Assembly (NCBI GenBank): GCA_016218915.1
Contig: JACRCQ010000022.1
Coordinates: 305,481 to 369,480 of the forward strand
Length of the DNA: 64,000 nucleotides
From: Deltaproteobacteria bacterium
Lineage (GTDB): Bacteria; Myxococcota_A; Polyangia; Polyangiales; Polyangiaceae
Reading direction: 5' to 3'
Of the stretch, positions 7,908-15,280 are shown piece by piece. Numbering within the stretch: position 1 is the stretch's first letter; every line of letters starts with the position of its first letter. The position numbers were made by a program, and so were the translations under genes. The notes below the pieces were generated by a model. The model ran no database searches. It was not told the DNA's origin and was given only the letters and a program-made list of their open reading frames with translations.

Positions 7908-8945
7908 CTAGGGCCTATTGGACCTGAGACCCAATCCCTTTCTGCGACCCATCCTAGCCCGCGCAAGGGAAAGCAAGGCAATCGTCAGCAGACCGTGGGA
8001 GTGCGTCGCGCGTGCCAGACTGCACCCTCCACCTTCGGCACGCGGCCCGCCCTGCTCCGAGTCTTGCGCAGCCGGAGCCGCATCTGCTCCCGATGCGTCT
8101 GTGTCCGCGTCCAATCCAGCGTCAGAGCCCTGGTCGCACCAAAGCTCGAAGTCGTGCGACACGGCGATCTGCCCTGCGAAGCCGGGAATGCTCACGCCCA
8201 TCGTGAGCGTGTGCTTGCCCTCTTTGACCCCTGGGTCCTCCCATCCGCTGCCGTCGCAGAGCGTGTGAACGCGATTCAACCAACGGTACGCGCCGTCCGT
8301 TCCAATCGATGCAATGCCCGGAGGGATCTCCCCACCCACCCATCCGACCAACACGCCTGGATCCGACTTGTTCCACAGCTCGCCGTCGACCCGGGTCTCC
8401 AGCCGCGCAGAGGGAACAAACGGGACCATCTCCGGGGAGATGGCGAGATCAAACGTCGCGGCGGCAGCGATCCTGTCAGCGAAGCACGAGCCCGAATGCC
8501 GCACTCTGATCGACTCGACCCGATGGCTCGCCAGGGTCAACGTTCCAAACGCGGAGGGAATTGTAGATGCCGCGCCTGCCACGAACACGTGCTCGTGCGG
8601 CGTCGATGGCTTGCAGTCATCATCATATCGCAGCGTGTATGACTCTCCTTCTACCAGCGGCGAGGACAGCAGCAGCAACGTCATGGCCCCGTCGCCCCCG
8701 ATGACGGTTGGGACCAGCGCGCCGTGTCCATCGCGAAGCTCCAGAAGTGTGGTTGCCCCGGAGTAGAGCCCCCAGAAGCCGACCGCAGGGAGGTTGGCTG
8801 GGACCGTCGTTCCTGACGCGGGGAACGCGCGCCCCGCTGTGCAGCCTGATGGAGAACAAGCGGCAGCGTCGCGCTCGGTAACCCCAAGGATGCACGCGGC
8901 CACGGACATGGACACGACCGCTGGCTTCCAACTGCTAGTGCGCAT
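7908..8945 (-). CDS. exported protein with MYXO-CTERM-like tail
   Basis: This 345-residue protein starts at the ATG preceded by GAGG. A signal peptide probably ends near DAAA|CSPSGC. The middle is beta-rich with Ig-like character (VPANLPAVGF, ESYTLRYDDDCKP, HDFELWCDQG). An Asp/Ala-rich linker (about residues 280-305) precedes a tail of the form GGGCSLA, hydrophobic helix, Arg-rich end. That tail fits the MYXO-CTERM sorting pattern, though with one Cys and a weaker helix than usual. Such beta-domain proteins with a CSP...GC start are common in myxobacteria (recollection). Function is unknown, and cell-surface location is the main inference. Confidence 0.75.
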   Translation of the reverse strand: MRTSSWKPAVVSMSVAACILGVTERDAAACSPSGCTAGRAFPASGTTVPANLPAVGFWGLYSGATTLLELRDGHGALVPTVIGGDGAMTLLLLSSPLVEGESYTLRYDDDCKPSTPHEHVFVAGAASTIPSAFGTLTLASHRVESIRVRHSGSCFADRIAAAATFDLAISPEMVPFVPSARLETRVDGELWNKSDPGVLVGWVGGEIPPGIASIGTDGAYRWLNRVHTLCDGSGWEDPGVKEGKHTLTMGVSIPGFAGQIAVSHDFELWCDQGSDAGLDADTDASGADAAPAAQDSEQGGPRAEGGGCSLARATHSHGLLTIALLSLARARMGRRKGLGLRSNRP

Positions 8946-8965
8946 GACGATCCTCTGGTTCGAGC

Positions 8966-9070
8966 ATGACACAGAATCGTTCGAATCTCTATGCGCGGAC
9001 CGTGGGCAAGCTCGAGCCCACCACTGCCGAGTGGATCGTGCTCATCAACAGCGAGGACTACGAGTGGTAG
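8966..9070 (+). CDS. possible 34-residue small protein
   Basis: Between two minus-strand genes there is an ATG-to-TAG frame of 35 codons. The product runs MTQNRSNLYARTVGKL to a C-terminal INSEDYEW. The second half uses the G/C-ending codons typical of this genome (GTG CTC ATC AAC AGC GAG GAC TAC) and gives a plausible amphipathic, acidic protein rather than the Arg/Ala-rich sequence of shadow frames. No convincing Shine-Dalgarno site precedes the ATG, so leaderless or non-translated alternatives remain open. Confidence 0.35.
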   Translation: MTQNRSNLYARTVGKLEPTTAEWIVLINSEDYEW

Positions 9071-9106
9071 GGAGTCCCCAGCTCCGGGGAGCCCATCGCT
9101 TCCTCC

Positions 9107-9874
9107 TCAGTATCCGAGCATGACAACGGCCTTTTTTGAGACGCGAGCCTTGTCGATGGTAGAGCAAGCGTCGCTCACGCACTGGCTCTCTTGCGATGAA
9201 CAGGGGATCGCGTCGATCAGCTTGTCGAACTCCTCGGACAGCGACCATACGGCAGCCAACTCGGCCGCGTGCTTCTGCTCTGCCTGGGCCAACTCAGCGT
9301 CGCCGACCACGTTCACCACCGGCGTGGCCGTGCAGGTCATTTTCGCGCTCCCCAGCGCGTGACACGCAGGTACCAGCACCCCAGTCGGATCGCAGGCAAG
9401 CATTCCCGTGCAATACGACAGGCAGCCGCCGTCTGTCTGGCACGCTGTCGCGCTCTTGCCCGCCTCGCACGATGCCTGGTCACACGCAAGCTGGCCCGCA
9501 CACGCGCCCTGGCATTGCGCTTCCAACACTGTGTCCTGCCCCTGGCAAGTGGCGCCAGACACCGACATGCTGATGCTCACTCCGGCAGCCATCGCGCTGT
9601 TGATCCGCGCCCCAAGCACACCGCACGCGCCCGCATCGTCTGTGTGCGAAGTATCCAGCGAGAGGTCTGCGTTCATCGCATTGCAGTACGCCGCCCACAT
9701 CGTCCTGATCGCAGCTGATGATTCCTTCAAAGCGGCCGCCGCCTCTGAAAGCGCCTCTTCCTGGCAGCTCGAGCAAGCCGCCAGGTTCTCATCCCCCGCG
9801 CTGGTGCTCCCGCACTGCACCGCGGCCAAAGCGACGATCCCGATCATCCCGTGCTTCAGCCACGCTCGCTGCAT
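9107..9874 (-). CDS. Cys-rich lipoprotein, unknown function
   Basis: This 255-residue protein starts at the ATG 7 nt after GGAGGA. The signal MQRAWLKHGMIGIVALAAVQC ends in a lipobox. The mature protein is helical at both ends (SEAAAALKESSAAIRTMW; AELAQAEQKHAAELAAVW) with a central Cys-rich part (CQGQD, CQGACAGQLACDQASC, CQTDGGCLSYC). The helix-Cys-helix layout recalls periplasmic proteins with internal disulfides, but no family was identified. The next minus-strand gene upstream (10004) is separated by a terminator-like hairpin, so this gene probably has its own promoter in the 129-bp gap. Confidence 0.75.
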   Translation of the reverse strand: MQRAWLKHGMIGIVALAAVQCGSTSAGDENLAACSSCQEEALSEAAAALKESSAAIRTMWAAYCNAMNADLSLDTSHTDDAGACGVLGARINSAMAAGVSISMSVSGATCQGQDTVLEAQCQGACAGQLACDQASCEAGKSATACQTDGGCLSYCTGMLACDPTGVLVPACHALGSAKMTCTATPVVNVVGDAELAQAEQKHAAELAAVWSLSEEFDKLIDAIPCSSQESQCVSDACSTIDKARVSKKAVVMLGY

Positions 9875-9960
9875 GCTCTCATCCTCCGGTGCGTGGGCCG
9901 CCATGGCCAGGCACCCCGAGCCTCGGTCGCCATTCATCATGGCACAGGGTCGGCTCGCTT

Positions 9961-9989
9961 GCACCCCTCGCCCGCGAGTCCAGGGGTGC
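9961..9989 (-). terminator. terminator-like hairpin after the radical SAM/lipoprotein operon
   Basis: GCACCCCT (9961-9968) and AGGGGTGC (9982-9989) form an 8-bp perfect stem with a 13-nt loop. It begins 15 nt past the stop codon of the minus-strand gene at 10004. A U-tract is lacking, as is common in high-G+C genomes. Confidence 0.45.
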
Positions 9990-10003
9990 TGCCGCTACTG
10001 CCT

Positions 10004-11383
10004 TCACTTCACAACTGTAACGCAGCGCCCGTCCGGGATGCACGCCTGTGGAGGGCAGCAGTCCGCGTTGCTCGTACAGGCCACGCACGCACCACCCTTG
10101 CACGCAGGCGTCGTACCACCGCAATCGTGGCACGACTTGCACCCTCCGCCGCTCGGCTGGCAGCCAGTCAGCTCCTGGACCGCCTGATCATAGGTGACAT
10201 TGCCCGCAACCCCAAGGATCTCGATCCGGCGGGCCAGCAGAGCGCCCTTGATCCCAAAGGCCGAGTTCTTGATCGACACATCGGCCTTGGGCGCATACAG
10301 GTTCGCGTTGAACGCGAACGCGCCGTCCAGGGTCAGGCTCGTGCCACCGACGTACACCCGCGTGTTGGCCGGTGCGTCGCTCGACCCGAGCTGCCAGGCT
10401 CCTGAGAGGTGAAGGTTGCCTGCCACGAACAGGTCGAGTTGCGAGCCAGGCAGGACATTGATGCTCGCCACAGCGTCAAAGTCCCCGGCCACGAAGATCG
10501 CGGTCGGGCCAGCCACCGTCAGAGACAGGTTCCCGCCCGTGATCGCGTCGAAGTAGTACCGACCACACCCGATCGCCAGCGACAGGTTGCCGAAGTTCGT
10601 CAACGACGACGGCGTGAGCGATACGACCGCGTCGTCGTTGTCATCCTTCACTGGCGCAACGATCGAGGCGATATCCAGGGGGTTGGAGCAATTGCACGGC
10701 TCTCCCACAGTGACCGGCTCCGTGACGATTCCCCCCTTGGGAGTCACCCCTTGGGGCGGCGGGCTCGACGCTGGCTGATGAAGCACCCCGTCGATGCTGA
10801 GGATCCCAGTGCCGCCGAGAACCGCTCCTGTGACGTAGGCATCACCCTCGATTCCCAGAATCCCGCTCGTAGTCAGGTCGCCCCCGCAAACCACGTCCCG
10901 CGTCATGGTCATGTTGGTCGCAGTCACCACGGGCTGGGTCGTGACCCCGATGCCTCCGGCCCAGAGTGGCCCGTCAATCGAGCCTGAACCGCCCACGAAT
11001 TTGCCGTTGGCACCCACCGACCCTGTATGAAGCTTGGTCTGCGTCGTGGAGTCGAACGCGCCGACGCTGAACCCGCTCGACGAGGTGTCGATGTCCGTAC
11101 AAGAGCATATGGCAAACAGGAAGGTCGCGCGGGCGAGATCGCCGGCACACCGATCCGTGCCCGGGATCGTGATCGGCCCCGGATGCTGGCAGACGATGCC
11201 GGTGTCGACCGCAGCGCTATCCCCGTCGGTCTTCTGTCCACCTCCGTCGAAGATCACGTTGCCGCTGTCGTGGTCCGAGCCGCCTCCGTCAGCCGCTGGC
11301 ACAACTCCGCCGGACGTGCTGCTGTCATCGCCACAGGACGCGAGCATCAGGACCAGGCCGATGCAGGGCAGGATTCGTCGCAT
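10004..11383 (-). CDS. lipoprotein with beta-solenoid passenger and Cys-rich tail, partner of SPASM radical SAM gene
   Basis: This 459-residue protein has a lipoprotein signal (MRRILPCIGLVLMLASC). Residues ~70-400 are Gly/Val/Thr-rich short beta strands with few charges (LHTGSVGANGKFVGGSGSID, GDLTTSGILGIEGDAYVTG), as in polymer-forming or pilus-assembly-associated beta-helix proteins. The last ~50 residues are a Cys cluster (CKSCHDCGG, CKGGACVAC, CCPPQAC). The start codon lies 6 nt after the stop of the radical SAM/SPASM gene, so the two are almost certainly cotranscribed. Inference: the lipoprotein, perhaps its Cys tail, is the substrate or the anchored product of that enzyme. Alternatively the enzyme acts on something encoded elsewhere and this protein merely shares the operon. 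Confidence 0.75.
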   Translation of the reverse strand: MRRILPCIGLVLMLASCGDDSSTSGGVVPAADGGGSDHDSGNVIFDGGGQKTDGDSAAVDTGIVCQHPGPITIPGTDRCAGDLARATFLFAICSCTDIDTSSSGFSVGAFDSTTQTKLHTGSVGANGKFVGGSGSIDGPLWAGGIGVTTQPVVTATNMTMTRDVVCGGDLTTSGILGIEGDAYVTGAVLGGTGILSIDGVLHQPASSPPPQGVTPKGGIVTEPVTVGEPCNCSNPLDIASIVAPVKDDNDDAVVSLTPSSLTNFGNLSLAIGCGRYYFDAITGGNLSLTVAGPTAIFVAGDFDAVASINVLPGSQLDLFVAGNLHLSGAWQLGSSDAPANTRVYVGGTSLTLDGAFAFNANLYAPKADVSIKNSAFGIKGALLARRIEILGVAGNVTYDQAVQELTGCQPSGGGCKSCHDCGGTTPACKGGACVACTSNADCCPPQACIPDGRCVTVVK

Positions 11384-11389
11384 GCTGTC

Positions 11390-12658
11390 TCACCCCTTCT
11401 TCACATACGGCACCCCGCCCGGCAGCGGCGGAAGCGTTGCGATCCACTCTTCGGGCGCGTCTTCCTCCACCAGCTGGAACAGCGAGCGATCGCGGACCAG
11501 CCCTGCAGCAGGCTGGACCTGCTCGAGCCGTTCGCGCTTGCCCCCAGCCAGCTTCTCGATCGCGCGGTGATGGCAGTACGGATTGTTGCCGCGTCGACCG
11601 AGAATCGTCGCTGCGGTCCACAGGCAGCCACCCCTGCACACTTCGGCGTAGTAGCACTCGCGGCAGTAGCCCCAGAGATCGTCGATCTTGAAGTCGCGCA
11701 TGAACCGGAGCTCAGGCGCGGTCTTCCAGGTCTCGGCGATCGGTCCGCCGCGAATGTTGCCCGCAATGAACCCGTCCGAGCTCATGGCCGAGCACCCCTT
11801 GATGTCGCCGTGCGATTCGATGCCCATGGTCAGGATACCGCCGCCACACCCTCCGCTGTGACCCGAGCGCGATCGCTCGTGGCGAAGCGCGTGCTCGAAC
11901 GGACCAAAGTACCCGACATTGTCCCCGGGCCAGAGGCGAAGCCCTCCTTTGTCACAGCTCTCGCGCACGGAAGCCACGATCGGGATCAGCTCGAGCAGGT
12001 CATAGGGCTGGAGCCACAGGTCGCCGGCCTCTGCCGCGCGGCCCATGGGAACCATCAGCTGCACCTGCCAGCCGTACAGCGGGTACTGCAGCAGGAGCTC
12101 CGCGATCTGGGGCAGCTCGCGGAAGTTCTTGCGATTGAGCTGGGTGTTGCACCCCACCGCAACGCCTGCGTCGAGCAGATTGCGCAGCGCCGCGAGCGCC
12201 GACGCATGACCGCCCCGCAGGCCGCGCAACGCTTCGTGCGTGGGAGCCAGGCCGTCGATCGACAGGCTCACCGACCGGATGCCCGCTTCAGCAGCAGCTT
12301 TCGCCAGCTCCGGCGTGAAGCCGCGACCGCCGGTGACCATGGTCGCATCCATGCCGTGGTCGTGGATGGCGCGCACGATGGTGAGGAAGTCCTCGCGCAG
12401 ATACGCCTCGCCGCCGTGAAGGGCGACTTCCTTGGTGCCCATCTCTGCGAGCTGCCCGATGGTGTCGAGGATCTCCTCGGTGGTGAGCTCGTCGGTGCGA
12501 GCCACGCCCGCGCGCGAGCCGCAGAAGTGACAGGCTTGATCGCAGCGCAGGGTGATTTCCCACACCACGTACATGGGACGGTAGTCTTCGGTGCCGTCAG
12601 GACGACGCAGGGCGTGGGTGGGGTGGCGCTTGGTGAGCGGGATGGCCATGGTGGGCAT
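11390..12658 (-). CDS. radical SAM / SPASM-domain protein
   Basis: This protein has 422 residues (419 if the second ATG, 9 nt later, is used). The N-terminal radical SAM core carries the 4Fe-4S motif C39-x3-C43-x2-C46 (CDQACHFC) and TLHGGEAYL-like SAM contact residues (ALHGGEAYLREDF). The C-terminal third holds the Cys pattern of a SPASM auxiliary-cluster domain: GGCGGGILTMGI, KGCSAM, then CRECYYAEVCRGGC and a final YCHH. SPASM proteins are mostly peptide or protein maturases (PqqE, anSME, mycofactocin MftC), so a peptidyl substrate is likely. The gene is first of a two-gene operon with the lipoprotein at 10004, and it is divergent from the PPOX-like gene at 12723. No small precursor-peptide gene lies beside it. 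Confidence 0.9.
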   Translation of the reverse strand: MPTMAIPLTKRHPTHALRRPDGTEDYRPMYVVWEITLRCDQACHFCGSRAGVARTDELTTEEILDTIGQLAEMGTKEVALHGGEAYLREDFLTIVRAIHDHGMDATMVTGGRGFTPELAKAAAEAGIRSVSLSIDGLAPTHEALRGLRGGHASALAALRNLLDAGVAVGCNTQLNRKNFRELPQIAELLLQYPLYGWQVQLMVPMGRAAEAGDLWLQPYDLLELIPIVASVRESCDKGGLRLWPGDNVGYFGPFEHALRHERSRSGHSGGCGGGILTMGIESHGDIKGCSAMSSDGFIAGNIRGGPIAETWKTAPELRFMRDFKIDDLWGYCRECYYAEVCRGGCLWTAATILGRRGNNPYCHHRAIEKLAGGKRERLEQVQPAAGLVRDRSLFQLVEEDAPEEWIATLPPLPGGVPYVKKG

Positions 12659-12722
12659 GGTAGTTCAGCCGCGCAGCCAACGGGGGTGGATTTTCCCGGC
12701 AGCGGGAGGCAAAGTGCGCAGC

Positions 12723-13142
12723 ATGTCGCTTCAAACGGTTCGCGCGATCATCGAGAGCGCAGGGTATGGCGTCCTCGCCACGTCGGTCGATGGACAGCCA
12801 CGGGTGCGCCCCATGGCATTTGTGATGTTGGAAGACGGGCGGCTCTGGAGCTCGACGTTCCGGCAGAGCGGCAAGGTTGGCGAGCTGGGGCAAAACGGGC
12901 GCGTGGAAGTCTGCTTCGTGGATGCAGACAAGGTCCAGGTGCGGATCGAGGGGATACTCGACATGACCGGGGGGCCGGATGCCAGACGCAGGCTTCTGGA
13001 GCTGAATCCCAAGGTGCGAAAGCACTTCCCGGACGAGCATGATGAGAAGTTCGTCCACCTGGAGGTGGTGCCGACGCGCATCCGGTGGAAGCCCACGGGC
13101 TTCAACGAGTACAACGAAGTAGCGATTCCCGCACAACGTTGA
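12723..13142 (+). CDS. pyridoxamine 5'-phosphate oxidase-like flavin-binding protein
   Basis: This 139-residue protein is read from the ATG giving MSLQTVRAIIESAGYG. The pattern matches the split-barrel FMN-binding PPOX family: GYGVLATSVDGQPRVRPMAF, then DGRLWSSTFRQSGKVGEL, VEVCFVD, and VRIEGILDM. The usual length for the stand-alone group is 130-150 residues. Such proteins bind FMN, F420 or heme and reduce small substrates; which one cannot be told here. It is divergent from the radical SAM gene with about 64 bp between starts. A functional link is possible but not shown. Confidence 0.85.
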   Translation: MSLQTVRAIIESAGYGVLATSVDGQPRVRPMAFVMLEDGRLWSSTFRQSGKVGELGQNGRVEVCFVDADKVQVRIEGILDMTGGPDARRRLLELNPKVRKHFPDEHDEKFVHLEVVPTRIRWKPTGFNEYNEVAIPAQR

Positions 13143-13286
13143 CTCGCTATCTTGCCGGGCGTACGCTTCCTTCATGAGCGTCGCTCGCCATGCATGCGCC
13201 CTGATCGTTCGATCGTCCGACGCAAGAATCCGTGTCGAGGCGACGACGATAGATGATTGTGTGTCGATGCACGAAGTGAGGAGAGC

Positions 13287-13718
13287 GTGAACGCCGTCCG
13301 CTACGCGTGGGTGCTACTCGTCGCCGCGGGGTTCGCGTGCAAGAGCTCGAGTGACGACCTGCCTGTTTGCGTGTGCGGAGAGTCGTCCGATGCGTGCCGT
13401 CCCTGCACCAGGACCGATGGCAAGTGCACGGCTTTCGCGGCGATGCTGAAGTGCACCGATGGTTGCCTGGAGTCGCAGTACTGCGAGGGCGGTGGAGGGT
13501 GGCTCCACTGCGCGTCGTCCTCGCAGGGTCCGACGTGCAGTCACTGCGATTCGCTGCCAAGCTGCGAGGCGGACGCGTCCACTTGCGGGCAACACTGTTC
13601 TTCTGAAGCGGGCACCTGTGTCCAAGAGATCTCCGAGTGCCACTACTGTCCTGGAATCTGGGAAGGCGACTGTGGCGTAGCGACTGCCACGGTGAACGTG
13701 TGTCGGTGCACCAGCTGA
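13287..13718 (+). CDS. small Cys-rich lipoprotein
   Basis: This 143-residue protein is read from a GTG start directly after GTGAGGAGAGC, which serves as ribosome-binding site; no ATG gives a signal peptide. Residues 1-19 are a lipoprotein signal ending GFAC. The mature part contains about 20 Cys, often paired as CVC, CRPC, CSHC, CHYC and CRC. A knotted, disulfide-rich surface domain is expected. No family recognised. It stands alone between non-coding flanks. Confidence 0.7.
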   Translation: MNAVRYAWVLLVAAGFACKSSSDDLPVCVCGESSDACRPCTRTDGKCTAFAAMLKCTDGCLESQYCEGGGGWLHCASSSQGPTCSHCDSLPSCEADASTCGQHCSSEAGTCVQEISECHYCPGIWEGDCGVATATVNVCRCTS

Positions 13719-13728
13719 CCCATCCGCT

Positions 13729-13935
13729 TCACGCCGCGGTCTTGTGCATGCCCTGAAGCTCCTCGACCGCGCCTACGAGCGCGTCGTCGACGTGGGTCGG
13801 GAGGAGTCGCGGAACTGGCTTCGCAACGCGGACGGAACCCACGGACGCAACAACGACGCACGTCGCAGCCGTTGCGCGAACAGACCACCTGCCGCCGCGT
13901 TCCTCGAGCCAGCCCATCGCGTCCAGTGCATTCAT
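13729..13935 (-). CDS. possible 68-residue cytoplasmic protein
   Basis: The frame starts at an ATG preceded by a G-run (GGGGGATGATCC) and encodes MNALDAMGWLEERGGRWSVR, a Val/Ala-rich middle, then DDALVGAVEELQGM near the end. The WLEERGG...DDAL..AVEEL pattern resembles short hypothetical proteins of myxobacteria as I recall them, and the codon choice is acceptable. No domain is recognised. A longer overlapping frame on the same strand looks like noise (Arg/Ala-rich). Confidence 0.4.
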   Translation of the reverse strand: MNALDAMGWLEERGGRWSVRATAATCVVVASVGSVRVAKPVPRLLPTHVDDALVGAVEELQGMHKTAA

Positions 13936-14124
13936 GGATCATCCCCCCCCGGATCGATGATGTCAGCTCCTGACAGGTTTCGGGGATCCGGACATCGGAT
14001 CCAAAAAAAGGTGATGCACGTCCGGCACATGCAGGACTGAGTCCATCGCGCGCTGCGCTAGCGCAACACGGTGCCGCGACCGTCAGGGAGCGGGCATTAC
14101 TATGGACGCCGTCCGAAAGATGAC

Positions 14125-14146
14125 GCGGCCGCCTCAAGGCGGCCGC
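14125..14146 (-). terminator. strong hairpin downstream of lipoprotein gene
   Basis: GCGGCCGCCT and AGGCGGCCGC form a perfect 10-bp stem around CA. It lies 46 nt beyond the stop of the minus-strand gene at 14192. On that strand it is followed by GTCATCTTTC, a weak pyrimidine tract. The rest of the 256-bp stretch from 13936 to 14191 holds a short palindrome (TGCGCTAGCGCA) and an A7 run but no other feature I can support. Confidence 0.5.
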
Positions 14147-14191
14147 TGGTGCAAGGTGAGCCTCGGTGTTCAAGCCGCAGCGGCTTTGACG

Positions 14192-15193
14192 TCAAGGCGT
14201 GCACTGACAGAACATCTGAGCCACCTGGACACACGTGGCGTCCCAGCTGGTCGAGCAACACGTTGGGGTGAACTGACACACCATGCTGGCGCACGTATCG
14301 CAATTGATGTCGAGCGGCCCGCCGATCTGACAAGGGCCGTGCGCGCACGCTGTGCCTCCTGTGCCCCCACTTCCGCCCATGCTTCCACCGTATCCACCTG
14401 TGCCGCCAGACCCGCCGTAGCCACCGCCACCCGTGCCTCCAGCGCCGCCGCCTCCGGTGAATCCAGATAGCGCGTTCGGATTCGACGTCTGACAGATCCC
14501 GAGGGACGTCGGGTACTGCATGACGCACGCGGTCCCTGGCGCGCAGTCCGCGTTGTTGCAGCAGTATCGCGTGCAGTGGCTCGATCCCCCGAAGCAGGTG
14601 AATCCGCCCACGCAGAACGGACCGCTCTGCGTGTTGCACGCTCCGCACGCCGCGACGTCGTTGGGCGCAGGGAAGCATTGGAACGCTGTGCCATTGAAGT
14701 CGCAGGCTTCCCCGGCCGACGCGTTGCATCCGGCGTTGGTGACCGGATTGCACGGGTATCCGCTGGTACCGGTCTTGACGCACGAGCCCTGGCTCGGCGG
14801 GGAAACCGGATCTGAAGCGCAGTCGCCGGCGCCTGCGGTCGCACCGCTTCCGCCCCCGCCTCCTGCTCCTGAAGTCCCACCACCTGTGCCGGCCCATCCA
14901 CCTGAGCCACCCGCTCCGCCCCATCCGCCAGAGCCGCCCGAGCCGCTAGTCCCGCCCGATCCGCCGTTGCCGGGTTGGCCTCCGTTCGAGGTCGAGCCTC
15001 CCTGCCCTGCCCCGCCGCCGCCCGCGCCTCCGGTCGCGCTCCCGCCCTTGCCGGAGTTGCCGCCAGCGCCAGCCGCGCTCGATCCTGACGTCCCCGCTGC
15101 GGCGAACAACGAATTGTTGTCGCTGCCGCAAGCAGAAGCCATCAGCACGAGGCCTGCAGAGCACAGAACGAGGGCTAGGTCTTGCGGTTTCAT
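14192..15193 (-). CDS. Gly-rich / Cys-rich lipoprotein
   Basis: This 333-residue protein carries a lipoprotein signal with lipobox at ASAC. Residues ~30-120 are a low-complexity Gly/Ser/Ala linker. A Cys-rich domain follows (CVKTGTSGYPCNP, ACGACNTQSGPFCVGGFTC, HCTRYCCNNADC), with DC-CCNNADC-type segments seen in many myxobacterial Cys-rich repeat proteins. A second Gly/Tyr-rich linker (about 230-275) leads to a terminal Cys domain ending FCQCTP. The two-domain, two-linker plan fits an outer-surface anchored protein. Function is unknown. It is divergent from the B12-type radical SAM gene, with 87 bp between starts that should hold both promoters. Confidence 0.8.
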   Translation of the reverse strand: MKPQDLALVLCSAGLVLMASACGSDNNSLFAAAGTSGSSAAGAGGNSGKGGSATGGAGGGGAGQGGSTSNGGQPGNGGSGGTSGSGGSGGWGGAGGSGGWAGTGGGTSGAGGGGGSGATAGAGDCASDPVSPPSQGSCVKTGTSGYPCNPVTNAGCNASAGEACDFNGTAFQCFPAPNDVAACGACNTQSGPFCVGGFTCFGGSSHCTRYCCNNADCAPGTACVMQYPTSLGICQTSNPNALSGFTGGGGAGGTGGGGYGGSGGTGGYGGSMGGSGGTGGTACAHGPCQIGGPLDINCDTCASMVCQFTPTCCSTSWDATCVQVAQMFCQCTP

Positions 15194-15280
15194 GGTCGCC
15201 GCATGATACGGGTCCGTCCCCTGTGACCTTCCCCCTCACGCGGCGTAATGTCCCCGAGCCGCGCATGGTAACCTCGGGCC

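Noticed and set aside
8973..8989. GTTCGAATC, like a tRNA T-loop
   Set aside because: No flanking cloverleaf; it falls inside the small open frame at 8966.
11027..13042. 671-codon plus-strand frame opposite the radical SAM/SPASM gene
   Set aside because: It runs antisense to two well-supported genes, has Arg/Ala/His-rich composition and no domain.
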